Below are positions 1-7,473 of a stretch of DNA of 64,000 nucleotides, in pieces. The notes under the pieces were generated by a model, which saw nothing but the letters and a program-made list of their open reading frames with translations, was not told the DNA's origin and did no database searches. The stretch comes from Clostridiaceae bacterium (lineage in GTDB: Bacteria; Bacillota; Clostridia; Oscillospirales; Butyricicoccaceae): NCBI GenBank assembly GCA_016293155.1, contig JAEDEU010000001.1, positions 1 to 64,000 on the forward strand, in the 5' to 3' direction. A program made the translations under genes and the position numbers. Position 1 is the first letter of the stretch. Each line of letters opens with the position of its first letter.

Positions 1-1
1 G

Positions 2-106
2 GAGCTGAGCGCAGAGGCGCGGGAAACCATGTTTACCGATATGATGAGGGTCGCGCTGGAGACTGCCGCGCAGCAGCAGGCGAAAGCAAGATCGGGAAAT
101 TTTTGA
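2..106 (+). CDS. C-terminal fragment of an unidentified protein
   Basis: The window opens inside a reading frame that stays open in frame 2 for 34 codons and stops with TGA at 104-106. The fragment is rich in Ala, Glu and Met and looks like a helical C-terminus ending in SGNF. The other frames give low-complexity or Arg-rich peptides, so this is the most protein-like reading. I do not recognise the family, and too little is present to assign a function. The gene starts upstream of the window. Confidence 0.45.
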   Translation, partial: ELSAEARETMFTDMMRVALETAAQQQAKARSGNF

Positions 107-349
107 GATCGGAGTGGGACATTTTGCGGGACACTGTCCTGGGACAACGTCCACCCATATAAGAGATAGAGATAAAGATAGAGTTAAAGTTAGAGCTAGA
201 GACAGAGAGAAAGACAGAATTAGAGCTAGAATCAGAGCAAGAGACAAAGACAAAGCGCCGCTGCCCCGAAAGGCGGGACAGCGCTTGTGCGGAGCGGTCG
301 CGCCGCCCCGCTGTTTGTAAGTGTCCTTGTGAGTTAGCCGCAGTAATGA
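107..349. other. Intergenic stretch with no supported gene
   Basis: Apart from the hexamer repeat, this stretch holds a GC-rich imperfect hairpin around 258-285 (GCTG-CCC paired with GGG-CAGC around a GAAAGGC loop) without a convincing T-run. A 68-codon ORF (114-320) runs through the repeat, but it has no good ribosome site and resembles no known protein, so I do not call it. Confidence 0.5.
162..257 (+). repeat. Degenerate hexamer tandem repeat (AGAGAN-like)
   Basis: Sixteen consecutive hexamers of the type A-G/A-A-G/A-N-N (AGAGAT, AAAGAT, AGAGTT, AGAGCT, AGAGAC and so on) run without interruption. The plus strand is purine-rich. In one frame the tract encodes alternating Arg/Lys and Asp/Val/Ala residues. 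It lies between two genes, with no recognised function. Confidence 0.7.
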
Positions 350-390
350 TTGACATATGTCAGGAATCGGCGTATAATAGACATATGTCA
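350..390 (+). promoter_or_regulatory. Consensus sigma-A promoter with paired palindromic operators
   Basis: A perfect -35 TTGACA (350-355), a 17-bp spacer and a perfect -10 TATAAT (373-378) precede the DUF134 gene. The palindrome TGACATATGTCA (351-362) overlaps the -35, and a second copy of its core, GACATATGTC (380-389), sits just downstream of the -10. The centres are 28 bp apart. So strong a promoter bracketed by two identical dyads suggests repression. The DUF134 protein encoded next is itself a helix-turn-helix protein, so autoregulation is a reasonable inference. Confidence 0.8.
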
Positions 391-412
391 GAAACAAGAA
401 AAGGAGACCGCT

Positions 413-778
413 ATGCCAAGACCGCCCAAATGCAGAAGGGTATGCGCTGTACCGCGCGGAAAGGGCTTTGTGCCGCTGGAGGGCGGTACGGAGGAGCAGA
501 TTGTGATGACGGTAGAGGAATACGAGACCATTCGCCTGATCTCTCTGGAGGGCTGCACGCAGGAGCAGTGCGCACGCCAGATGCAGATCGCCCGAACGAC
601 CGTTCAGAGCATCTACGGCTCCGCCAAGACGAAGATGGCGGACGCACTGGTCAACGGCAAAACGCTGACCGTCAGCGGCGGCAGCTATACGCTCTGCCCC
701 AAGGCGGGCTGCGGTCATTGCCGCGGACGCTGCTGCGGCTGGGAAGGCGGCTCCTGCGGCAAAGGAGAACAGACATGA
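413..778 (+). CDS. DUF134 (UPF0251) family DNA-binding protein
   Basis: This 121-residue protein opens with MPRPPKCRRV, typical of the DUF134/UPF0251 family, followed by a helix-turn-helix resembling sigma-factor region 4 (about residues 40-85, around CTQEQCARQMQIARTTVQ). The C-terminus is a Cys-rich cluster (CPKAGCGHC, CRGRCCGW) that could bind metal or an Fe-S centre. The ATG at 413 has AAGGAGA eight bases upstream, and the gene lies just past the consensus promoter and paired dyads. Its stop overlaps the next start (ATGA), so the two genes are translationally coupled. The family is usually annotated as a predicted regulator found beside NifX/NifB-like proteins. Its targets are unknown, and the upstream palindromes are candidates. 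Confidence 0.88.
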   Translation: MPRPPKCRRVCAVPRGKGFVPLEGGTEEQIVMTVEEYETIRLISLEGCTQEQCARQMQIARTTVQSIYGSAKTKMADALVNGKTLTVSGGSYTLCPKAGCGHCRGRCCGWEGGSCGKGEQT

Positions 779-1176
779 AAATCGCAGTTACCTATGAAAA
801 CGGCAATGTATTTCAGCATTTCGGTCACACCGAGCAATTCAAGGTTTACACGGTAGAGAACGGCGCGATCACCGCCTCCGAGATCGTTTCCTCGGACGGT
901 GCCGGTCACGGTGCGCTGGCACAGCTGCTGGGCGCGCACGAGATCGACGCGCTCATCTGCGGCGGCATTGGCGGCGGCGCACGCGTTGCGCTGGGCAATG
1001 CAGGCATTCAGGTATTCGGCGGCGTATCCGGCTCGGCGGACGCGGCGGCAGAGGCATTTGCGCGCGGTGAGCTGGCATGGAATCCGAATGCCTCCTGCTC
1101 CGGTCACGGACACGACCATCACCACGGCGAGGGACATTCCTGCGGCTCGCACGGCTGCGGCGGCGGATGCCACTAA
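775..1176 (+). CDS. NifX/NifB-type dinitrogenase iron-molybdenum cofactor-binding domain protein
   Basis: This 133-residue protein has the NifX-like fold (MKIAVTYENG, then FGHTEQFKVY, then the glycine-rich DALICGGIGGGARVAL) seen in the MTH1175-like family. That family binds or carries Fe-S or Fe-Mo type clusters. The tail after residue 105 is almost entirely His, Gly and Cys (GHGHDHHHGEGHSCGSHGCG) and should bind metal. It overlaps the DUF134 gene by four bases. No nitrogenase genes are in view, so a general metal-cluster role is likelier than nitrogen fixation. Confidence 0.88.
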   Translation: MKIAVTYENGNVFQHFGHTEQFKVYTVENGAITASEIVSSDGAGHGALAQLLGAHEIDALICGGIGGGARVALGNAGIQVFGGVSGSADAAAEAFARGELAWNPNASCSGHGHDHHHGEGHSCGSHGCGGGCH

Positions 1177-1268
1177 AGGCGTTCCGCAGAGAAGAGAGAA
1201 TAGAGAAAATGCGTTTCGCGGAGCGGGACGCATGGAAACCGATTTGAAAAGAACAAATTCTGTTAGGA

Positions 1269-1442
1269 GCCCTCTCAGTCACGGCATACGCCGTGCCAGC
1301 TCTCCCAGAGGGAGAGCCAAGTATCGTAATCTTTTTATCGAAATATACCAGTTTTAACACCATATCAACGATAATTACGGACTAATCTTGCCTCTCCCTT
1401 TGGGAGAGGTGGATTCGTCCGCAGGACGAAGACGGAGAGGGC
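1269..1442. repeat. Inverted-repeat element with two structured arms (MITE/REP-like)
   Basis: The left arm (1269-1321) and the reverse complement of the right arm (1387-1442) begin GCCCTCTC and end GAGAGCCAAG or GAGAGGCAAG. Each arm contains two hairpins, and one of them differs in sequence between arms while staying paired (CACGGC/GCCGTG versus TTCGTC/GACGAA). A 65-bp AT-rich spacer separates the arms. Elements of this kind recur in Clostridia genomes as non-coding repeats. There is no ORF inside. Confidence 0.7.
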
Positions 1443-1533
1443 GCCGATACGTATTCTCTTTTTTTGACACTTTCTCGACAATCTGAACCACCCTGTGGGC
1501 GGGGCTTCGCACACAGGCTTTTGCGGTAACAAC

Positions 1534-1571
1534 AAAAAAGAACGGCGGTATCCTGTGCGGATATCGCCGTT
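1534..1571 (-). terminator. Intrinsic terminator of the AraC-type regulator gene
   Basis: On the minus strand, a 13-bp stem (AACGGCGATATCC with GGATACCGCCGTT, one mismatch) closes on a five-base loop and is followed by CTTTTTT. It lies just beyond the regulator stop. Confidence 0.85.
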
Positions 1572-1579
1572 TTGCGTCG

Positions 1580-2428
1580 TCAGAACGGGTATTTTCTGAA
1601 TTTTCCCGGAGAGATTCCGACCTTTTGCGAGAAGGCGTTAATAAAACGGCCTTCGGTGTGGTAGCCAACCGCCGCCGCGATGCGGTCCAGACTCATGTCC
1701 GTTGTCAGCAGCAGCTGCTTTGCGTGGTTGATGCGGGTGATGATGACGTACTCGTAGGGGGAGTAGCCGGTTTCGTTCTTGAACAGCCGAGAAAAATGAT
1801 ACGGGCTGAGGAAAACCAGTGCGGACAGCTGCTTGACCGAGAGATCCTGATTCAGATTGCAGTGGATGTAATCAATGACCTGACTGACCGGAGAGGTCTG
1901 CTTATAGACCGCCTCGTTGATGCGTCCGATCGGCATCAGGCTGAACAGGATGGTCGAAATCAGCTGAGCGCATTCGCCCTCGCCGAGCTGACGGTCCTCG
2001 CGGTGCCCGTCCATCAGACAGATGAGCGCATCCACCACGGCAGGATAGCGCCGTGCGGAGAATACCACGCCGTATTCCCGGTTGATGTGCGCAAGCAGCT
2101 CGTGGGTGTTCAGTCCGTCAAAGTGCGCCCAGAAAAATTCGCCGTCACAGTCGGCATAGTAGCGATGCGGGGCGGATCGGCAGTCAAAAATCGCAAACTC
2201 TCCGCTGCCGATGGTGTAGCGCTTGGAATCGTATTCCAGCCGGAGCGTGCCGGTGCGCACATACAGAATCAGCGGGTGCGGATAGCTTTTGCGGCGGATG
2301 TTGTATTCATCGGTTGTAAAGTAGTTTCCGCAGGAAACAAGATAATATAACAGCTCCTTCGCGGTGTCCGACGGGGTACAGAAGATGCACTCGGAGCCGG
2401 AGCGGGTGCCATGGTCAATTGCCTGCAT
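1580..2428 (-). CDS. AraC/XylS family transcriptional regulator
   Basis: This 282-residue protein has a cupin-like sensory domain (residues about 20-150) and a C-terminal AraC pair of helix-turn-helices (LSVKQLSALVFLSPYHFSRL and LDRIAAAVGYHTEGRF, with the family signature near the end). I chose the ATG at 2428 because AGGAG lies eight bases upstream. The ATG at 2452 has no ribosome site. The gene is divergent from the cobalamin operon and has its own promoter and terminator. AraC proteins of this length commonly regulate carbohydrate genes. No sugar genes are adjacent, so the target is unknown. Confidence 0.88.
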   Translation of the reverse strand: MQAIDHGTRSGSECIFCTPSDTAKELLYYLVSCGNYFTTDEYNIRRKSYPHPLILYVRTGTLRLEYDSKRYTIGSGEFAIFDCRSAPHRYYADCDGEFFWAHFDGLNTHELLAHINREYGVVFSARRYPAVVDALICLMDGHREDRQLGEGECAQLISTILFSLMPIGRINEAVYKQTSPVSQVIDYIHCNLNQDLSVKQLSALVFLSPYHFSRLFKNETGYSPYEYVIITRINHAKQLLLTTDMSLDRIAAAVGYHTEGRFINAFSQKVGISPGKFRKYPF

Positions 2429-2466
2429 ATTGAAAGCTCCTAATAGAATCATTTTTAGATACTATA

Positions 2467-2494
2467 ATTATACCCCAAAAAGAGAAAAACGCAA
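2467..2494 (-). promoter_or_regulatory. Promoter of the AraC-type regulator
   Basis: On the minus strand, TTGCGT (2489-2494) and TATAAT (2467-2472) are separated by 16 bp, and the start codon lies about 40 bases downstream. Confidence 0.65.
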
Positions 2495-2645
2495 GGTGTC
2501 GAAGTGTAATGCGCATGAAATCGAACGATTTTGCAAAAAAACGCAAAAAAGAGCATGGATGACAGCACGTCTGGACAAATGGCAATTATTTGACAAAAAA
2601 GGGCAGGATATCGCGTGTTATTTCCGCAAAAATCTGTTACGATGA

Positions 2646-2674
2646 TTGACGAAGTCTGCTTGAAATGCTATGAT
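2646..2674 (+). promoter_or_regulatory. Promoter of the cobalamin operon
   Basis: TTGACG (2646-2651), a 17-bp spacer and TATGAT (2669-2674) lie just before the riboswitch. This is the only strong promoter I see ahead of the 24 kb cbi/hem/cob gene run. Confidence 0.75.
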
Positions 2675-2689
2675 AATCCATAAGCTCGC

Positions 2690-2875
2690 CGGATTGGATG
2701 AGCTGTTTTGCAGGGTGGCACGGGAAGCCGTGCTGAAAAGGGAAGTCGGGTGCAAATCCCGCGCAGTCCCGCTGCCGTATTGAGCGAGGGTTCTGGCACA
2801 ATGTCACTGGGCGCACCGCCCGGGAAGACGCCGGAGCACTGATGACCTCTGAGCCGGAAGACCTGCCCTGTGAAA
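2690..2875 (+). ncRNA. Adenosylcobalamin riboswitch
   Basis: The hallmark B12-box core is present: AGGGAAGTCGGGTGCAAATCC, then CAGTCCCGCTGCCGTA, then CACTGGG and GGAAGACG. The closing P1 pairs CAGGG (2711-2715) with CCCTG (2866-2870). No terminator lies between the riboswitch and the first gene, so control is probably at translation initiation. ACCTC (2845-2849) could pair with GAGGT (2904-2908) in the ribosome site of the short ORF that follows. It should lower cobalt uptake and cobalamin synthesis when the cofactor is abundant. Confidence 0.93.
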
Positions 2876-2914
2876 AAACACAACCACTTTACGGAGTATA
2901 AAGGAGGTATACGC

Positions 2915-2950
2915 ATGAGAGTATGCAAGTGGATTTTCGGATTCTTCTAG
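2915..2950 (+). CDS. 11-codon leader ORF between riboswitch and cbiM
   Basis: An ATG with an excellent AAAGGAGG site seven bases upstream opens a short frame encoding MRVCKWIFGFF and then TAG. It ends 49 bases before cbiM, which has a weaker site of its own. The ribosome site could be masked by pairing with the riboswitch. The peptide may be a translated leader, or simply the place where riboswitch control of ribosome loading acts. I do not know any described function. Confidence 0.45.
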   Translation: MRVCKWIFGFF

Positions 2951-2999
2951 TGGGCGGTCTGGTGAGAAAATCAGAAACGACAGAAAGGAAGAAAACGAA

Positions 3000-3722
3000 A
3001 TGAACAAAAGAGAAAAAATTTTTCTGCTGACCTGCCTGCTGGCAGGCGTGATGTGCATGAACGCCGGTGCGATGCACATTATGGAGGGCTTTTTGCCCAA
3101 AACGTGGAGTGCAGTCTGGTTTGTTGTCTGCATCCCGTTTGTTGTCATCGGCTTCCGCCGCATTTCCCAGGCAGTAAAGCAGGATTCCAAGAACCTGACG
3201 CTGCTGGCGCTGTGCGGTGCGTTTGCGTTTGTACTGTCCGCGATGAAGCTCCCGTCGGTCAGCGGCTCGTGCTCGCATCCGACCGGTGTCGGTCTGGGCG
3301 CGATCCTGTTCGGACCGTGTGCGACCACCATCCTCGGACTGATTGTCCTGCTGTTTCAGGCGATCCTGCTCGCGCACGGCGGTCTGTCCACGCTGGGAGC
3401 GAATGTGTTCTCTATGGCGATTGTCGGTCCGCTGGTGTCCTTCGGCGTGTTTAAGCTGCTGAAGAAGCTGGGCGTTCCGAGTGCGGTCTGTGTGTTTGCA
3501 GCGGCGGCTCTGGGCGATCTGCTGACCTATGTGTGCACGTCGTTCGAGCTGGCGGCGGCATTCCCGGGCGAGGGCTTTGCATTCTCGCTGGCGAAGTTTA
3601 TGGGCATCTTTGCGATTACTCAGATCCCGCTGGCGATCTCCGAGGGTCTGCTGACCGTGCTGGTATACAATGTGCTGGCAAAGTACAGCAGAAAAGAGCT
3701 GGATGCACTGGGCGCGCTGTAA
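3000..3722 (+). CDS. cbiM: Energy-coupling-factor cobalt transporter, substrate-binding membrane subunit CbiM
   Basis: CbiM is the core membrane subunit that captures Co2+ in the CbiMNQO importer. The 240-residue protein begins with a signal-like segment (residues 4-24) followed by the family motif MHIMEGFLP, starting at Met25. Cleavage after Ala24 would expose Met-His, whose His26 is the known N-terminal metal ligand. A further conserved stretch, SGSCSHPTGVGLGAILFGP, and several membrane helices follow. GAAAGGAAG precedes the ATG. As first gene behind the B12 riboswitch, cobalt entry is coupled to cofactor level. Confidence 0.95.
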   Translation: MNKREKIFLLTCLLAGVMCMNAGAMHIMEGFLPKTWSAVWFVVCIPFVVIGFRRISQAVKQDSKNLTLLALCGAFAFVLSAMKLPSVSGSCSHPTGVGLGAILFGPCATTILGLIVLLFQAILLAHGGLSTLGANVFSMAIVGPLVSFGVFKLLKKLGVPSAVCVFAAAALGDLLTYVCTSFELAAAFPGEGFAFSLAKFMGIFAITQIPLAISEGLLTVLVYNVLAKYSRKELDALGAL

Positions 3723-3734
3723 GGAGGTACAACG

Positions 3735-4013
3735 ATGAAGCTTTGGCAGAAAAATATCATTTTGGCTGTTTTGGTGGTCATTCTGGCAGTGGTGCCGCTG
3801 GTTGTCTGCAAGGGTGCAGAGTTCGGCGGCGCGGACGGCGAAGCGGAGGAAGCAATCGGAGAGATTGCTCCGGATTACGAGCCGTGGTTTGCAAGCATCT
3901 ATGAGCCGGCAAGCGGAGAGATTGAATCTCTGCTGTTCGCCTTACAGGCGGCTGTCGGATCGGGAGTCGTATGCTTCGTGCTGGGCAGACTGACCGCCAA
4001 GAAGGAACAGTAA
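3735..4013 (+). CDS. cbiN: Cobalt transport protein CbiN
   Basis: CbiN is the small auxiliary membrane protein that helps load cobalt into CbiM. The 92-residue product has two membrane helices (about 7-25 and 66-84) separated by a soluble, acidic loop containing DYEPWF and EPASGEIESLLFALQA, the usual CbiN pattern. AAGGAGG lies eight bases before the ATG, and cbiM ends 12 bases upstream. It is followed after one base by cbiQ. Confidence 0.93.
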   Translation: MKLWQKNIILAVLVVILAVVPLVVCKGAEFGGADGEAEEAIGEIAPDYEPWFASIYEPASGEIESLLFALQAAVGSGVVCFVLGRLTAKKEQ

Positions 4014-4014
4014 T

Positions 4015-4797
4015 ATGATCGGTACAGACAAATATTCCTACGCCTCCGCGCTTCGGCGCGTGCAGCCGCAGTCCAAGCTGCTGCTGACGATGGTGAGTAT
4101 TGTCCTGTGCCTTACGCTGGATTCCGTCGCTGTCAGTCTGCTCACAGTAGTGCTGATGGCGGCGGTTATCTGCTGTATGGGGAAAATCGCACTGCGCGAT
4201 TTTGTGCACATGATGATTCTGCCGATGGACTTTTTGCTGCTTGCCACGATCACGATTTTTATCGGACGGTTTGAGCCGGATGCGCCGCAGGTGCTCGGCA
4301 TCGTGATCGGCGCGCATCGCTACGGTATTTCGTCCGCCTCTGCGGTGATGGGCGCGCACATCTTCCTGCGGTCGCTTGCCGCAATTGCGAGTGTGTATTT
4401 TCTGGTGCTCAACACGCCGATGACGGACATCAGCTGGGCGCTCGGACGGCTGCATGTGCCGCCGCTGTTCATCCAGCTGATGGAGCTGATCTACCGCTTT
4501 GTCTTTGTGCTGTATGAGGCGATGCACCGCATCCGCACCGCGCAGGCATCCCGTCTGGGCTATCACGGTCTGGCGCGCTCCTACCGCTCGACCGGCACCT
4601 TGGTCGCGGTGCTGTTTGCACGGGCGTATCATAAGTCCAACCGCATCAGCTGCGCACTGGAATCGCGGGGCTATACGGGAAATTTGCAGACGCTGGAGCA
4701 GGAATATGAGAGCGGAGCACGGGTGCGGTATGCGTGTATCGGCATTACGGCATTGCAGATGCTTTGCTTTGCGGCGGAAAGGCTGGTGTGCGCATGA
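4015..4797 (+). CDS. cbiQ: Cobalt ECF transporter T component CbiQ
   Basis: CbiQ is the transmembrane coupling subunit that links the CbiM/CbiN pair to the CbiO ATPase. The 260-residue protein shows several hydrophobic helices and the two short Ala-Arg-Gly type coupling motifs of T components. They are visible as AQASRLGYHG (about 171-180) and SCALESRGYTG (about 212-222). The start directly follows the cbiN stop (TAATATG), and the end overlaps cbiO by four bases. Confidence 0.94.
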   Translation: MIGTDKYSYASALRRVQPQSKLLLTMVSIVLCLTLDSVAVSLLTVVLMAAVICCMGKIALRDFVHMMILPMDFLLLATITIFIGRFEPDAPQVLGIVIGAHRYGISSASAVMGAHIFLRSLAAIASVYFLVLNTPMTDISWALGRLHVPPLFIQLMELIYRFVFVLYEAMHRIRTAQASRLGYHGLARSYRSTGTLVAVLFARAYHKSNRISCALESRGYTGNLQTLEQEYESGARVRYACIGITALQMLCFAAERLVCA

Positions 4798-5642
4798 GCA
4801 CGATGATGGAAACCAAAAAACTGACCTATCGCTATGAGGACGGTACCGAGGCGCTGCGCGGACTGGATTTTGCGGCGGAGCGCGGAAAGATCACCGGTCT
4901 GCTGGGGGCGAACGGCGCGGGAAAATCCACGCTGTTTCTCAACCTGAACGGCGTGCTCACGCCGGAGAGCGGCACGGTGCTGCTGGACGGTGAGCCGGTG
5001 CAGTACAACCGAAAGGGCATTCTGGCGCTGCGGCAGCGGGTCGGAATCGTGTTCCAGGACCCGGACGATCAGCTGTTCTCGGCGGATGTCTATCGGGATA
5101 TCTCGTTTGGCGCGGTCAATCTGGGACTTCCGACGGACGAGGTGCGCCGCCGGGTGGAGGAGGCAATGGAGCAGACCGGCATCTCCGACCTATGCGACAA
5201 GCCGACCCACGCGCTCAGCTACGGGCAGAAAAAGCGGGTTGCGATTGCCGGTATTCTGGTTATGCGTCCGGATGTGATGATTCTGGACGAGCCGACCGCC
5301 GGTCTGGACCCGTCCGGCGTGAGCGACATCATGCACCTGCTCACCAGACTGCGCGACGAGCTGGGTATGACCATCGTGGTGGCAACGCATGATATTGACA
5401 TCGTGCCGCTGTACTGCGATCAGGTTTACCTGCTGAGCGGAGGCGTGAGCTGTGCGCACGGCACGCCGGAGGAGCTGTTTTCACAGCCGGAGCTGCTGCG
5501 GGCGCACCACCTCAGACTGCCGCGCATCGCGCATCTGATGGAGATTCTGAATAAAAAGGACGGGCTGGATGTCAGCCCGACTGCCGCGACCATCTCACAG
5601 GCGCGCACACAGATTGTTAAGCTGATGAAAGAGCTAGTTTAG
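4794..5642 (+). CDS. cbiO: Cobalt ECF transporter ATPase CbiO
   Basis: CbiO powers cobalt import. The 282-residue ABC ATPase has Walker A GANGAGKST (38-46), a Q-loop around VFQDPDDQLF, the signature LSYGQKKRVAIAG typical of CbiO, Walker B VMILDEPTAGLDP and the switch His in ATHD. I start at the ATG overlapping the cbiQ stop (ATGA), with GGAAAGG upstream. Two further in-frame ATGs, nine and twelve bases on, are possible. A single ATPase gene is present, so it would act as a homodimer. Confidence 0.95.
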   Translation: MSTMMETKKLTYRYEDGTEALRGLDFAAERGKITGLLGANGAGKSTLFLNLNGVLTPESGTVLLDGEPVQYNRKGILALRQRVGIVFQDPDDQLFSADVYRDISFGAVNLGLPTDEVRRRVEEAMEQTGISDLCDKPTHALSYGQKKRVAIAGILVMRPDVMILDEPTAGLDPSGVSDIMHLLTRLRDELGMTIVVATHDIDIVPLYCDQVYLLSGGVSCAHGTPEELFSQPELLRAHHLRLPRIAHLMEILNKKDGLDVSPTAATISQARTQIVKLMKELV

Positions 5643-5650
5643 GGCTGTTT

Positions 5651-6796
5651 ATGAGGGAATTTGTTGTAAAAAACAAAAAAAAGCTCGCACTGGGATATAC
5701 AACTGGTTCCTGCGCCGCTGCTGCCGCAAAGGCGGCGGCGCAGGCGCTGCTCTCCGGCGAGCCGGTGGACTCCGTTCGGCTGATGACACCCGCAGGCATC
5801 CTGCTCCATGTGGATGTGGAGCACATGGAGCGTGCACCGGATCGGGTGCGCTGTGCCGTCCGCAAGGACGCGGGCGATGATCCGGACATCACGCATGGGA
5901 TGCTGGTCTTTGCCGAGGTGGAAAAAACAGCTTCGGGCATCTCTATTGACGGCGGTGAGGGGGTCGGGCGCGTAACAAAGCCCGGTCTGGCGTGCGCAGT
6001 CGGTCAGGCGGCGATCAATCCCGGACCGCGGGAGCAGATTACCCGTGCGCTGACCGAGACGGCGGAGCGGTATGGCTATACGGGCGGCTTTTCCGTGGTG
6101 ATTTCCGCACCGGAGGGCGTGCGGCTCGCGGAGCGGACGTTTAATCCGAGTCTGGGCATTGTCGGCGGGTTGTCCATTCTGGGCACGACCGGCATCGTCG
6201 AGCCGATGAGCGAGCGCGCGCTGATTGACACAATCCGGCTGGAGCTGGACGCGCGGTACGCCGAAGGTGTGCGCGAGCTGCTGATCTGTCCGGGCAACTA
6301 CGGCGAGGATTTTGCCGCAGAGCAGCTGGGGCTGAGTCTGGAGCGCGGCGTGAAATGCTCGAATTTTATCGGGGAGACGCTGGATTATGCGGTATACAGG
6401 GGATTTTCCTCTGTCCTGCTCATCGGGCACGCGGGCAAGCTCATCAAGCTCGGCGCCGGTGTCTTTCAGACGCATTCGTCCTATGCGGACGGGCGGCAGG
6501 AGGTGCTTGCATCGCACGCCGCCATGGCGGGTGCGGATCGGGATACGGTGCGCGCCGTGATGCAGTCGGTCAGTGTGGACGAGTGCATCCGGCTGATTCG
6601 GGAGGCGGGCGTGCTGGAGGAGACTCTGCGCACGATTTCCCAAAAAATCGCAAGGCATCTGCATCATCGGACGGTGGACAAAACCGGACGGGATTTTTGC
6701 ATGGAATATTTGATTTTTACCAATGTACACGGCGTGCTGATCCAATCGGACGGCGCGGCGGAGCTGATCAATCGACTAAAGGAACGAGAGCTATGA
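5651..6796 (+). CDS. cbiD: Cobalt-precorrin-5B C1-methyltransferase CbiD
   Basis: CbiD methylates C1 of the corrin ring in the anaerobic pathway using S-adenosylmethionine. The 381-residue protein has the expected start, LALGYTTGSCAAAAAKAA, the NPSLGIVGGLSILGTTGIVEPMSE block and a late GHAGKLIKLGAGVFQTHS motif. The length is normal. Its stop overlaps the start of cbiL (ATGA). Confidence 0.95.
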   Translation: MREFVVKNKKKLALGYTTGSCAAAAAKAAAQALLSGEPVDSVRLMTPAGILLHVDVEHMERAPDRVRCAVRKDAGDDPDITHGMLVFAEVEKTASGISIDGGEGVGRVTKPGLACAVGQAAINPGPREQITRALTETAERYGYTGGFSVVISAPEGVRLAERTFNPSLGIVGGLSILGTTGIVEPMSERALIDTIRLELDARYAEGVRELLICPGNYGEDFAAEQLGLSLERGVKCSNFIGETLDYAVYRGFSSVLLIGHAGKLIKLGAGVFQTHSSYADGRQEVLASHAAMAGADRDTVRAVMQSVSVDECIRLIREAGVLEETLRTISQKIARHLHHRTVDKTGRDFCMEYLIFTNVHGVLIQSDGAAELINRLKEREL

Positions 6797-7473
6797 ATCA
6801 GGGAACACTATACGGCGTAGGCGTGGGTCCGGGCGATCCGGAGCTGCTGACCATGAAGGCGGTGCGCATTCTGCGCGAGGCGGATGTGATTGCCGCACCG
6901 GACACCGGCGGAGAGAAAACCGCCCTCGGCATCTGCAAGGAATACATCGAGGGCAAGCCGATGCTGCTGTGCGATATGCCGATGCTCCGCGACAAGGAGC
7001 TGCTGGCGCGCAAGTACGACAGCGCGGCGGATGAAATTTGCAGCATTCTGGACAGCGGGCGCAATGTGGCATTCATCACGCTGGGCGACCCGACCGTCTA
7101 TTCGACCTATCTTTATGTGCATCAGCGCGTGCGTGCGCGCGGCTATACGGCAGAGCTGGTGCCGGGTGTGCCGTCCTTCTGTGCGGCGGCGGCGCGTCTG
7201 GGCGAGTCGCTCTGCGAGGCGGCGGAGCCGCTGACCATCATTCCGGCGTCCAACCGCGAGATCGACACGTTTCTCGATCTGCCGGGCACCAAGGTGCTCA
7301 TGAAAACCGGACGCGCGATGGCGCAGGTCAAGCGCACGCTCTCGGAGCGCAGGGTATCCGTACAGTCGGTGGAAAACTGCGGTCTGGTAGGGGAGCGCGT
7401 ATTCCGCTCGCTGGACGAGATTGACACCGAGGCGGGTTATTTTTCCATTGTTGTGGTAAAGGAGAAGGTATGA
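6793..7473 (+). CDS. cbiL: Precorrin-2 / cobalt-factor-II C20-methyltransferase CbiL (CobI)
   Basis: CbiL adds the C20 methyl group to cobalt-factor II. The 226-residue product carries the SAM-dependent tetrapyrrole methylase signatures: GVGVGPGDPELLTMKAVR near the N-terminus, FITLGDPTVYSTY and LVPGVPSFCAAAARLG. Four-base ATGA overlaps with cbiD upstream and cbiF downstream indicate translational coupling. CobI from aerobic pathways is similar, but the neighbouring CbiD and CbiG point to the cobalt-early route. Confidence 0.93.
   Translation: MNQGTLYGVGVGPGDPELLTMKAVRILREADVIAAPDTGGEKTALGICKEYIEGKPMLLCDMPMLRDKELLARKYDSAADEICSILDSGRNVAFITLGDPTVYSTYLYVHQRVRARGYTAELVPGVPSFCAAAARLGESLCEAAEPLTIIPASNREIDTFLDLPGTKVLMKTGRAMAQVKRTLSERRVSVQSVENCGLVGERVFRSLDEIDTEAGYFSIVVVKEKV

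Noticed and set aside
114..320. 68-codon plus-strand ORF through the hexamer repeat, rich in Arg-Asp and Arg-Ala pairs
   Set aside because: Its composition follows directly from the DNA repeat. There is no good ribosome site and the tail is GC-rich noise.
2364..2645. 93-codon plus-strand ORF between the AraC-type gene and the riboswitch
   Set aside because: It overlaps the AraC-type gene's 5' end, its promoter and its leader, and has no recognisable domain or ribosome site.
5639..6745. 368-codon minus-strand ORF opposite cbiD
   Set aside because: It is an antisense shadow of a clear cbiD gene in GC-rich DNA. It is His/Arg/Gln-rich with no domain.
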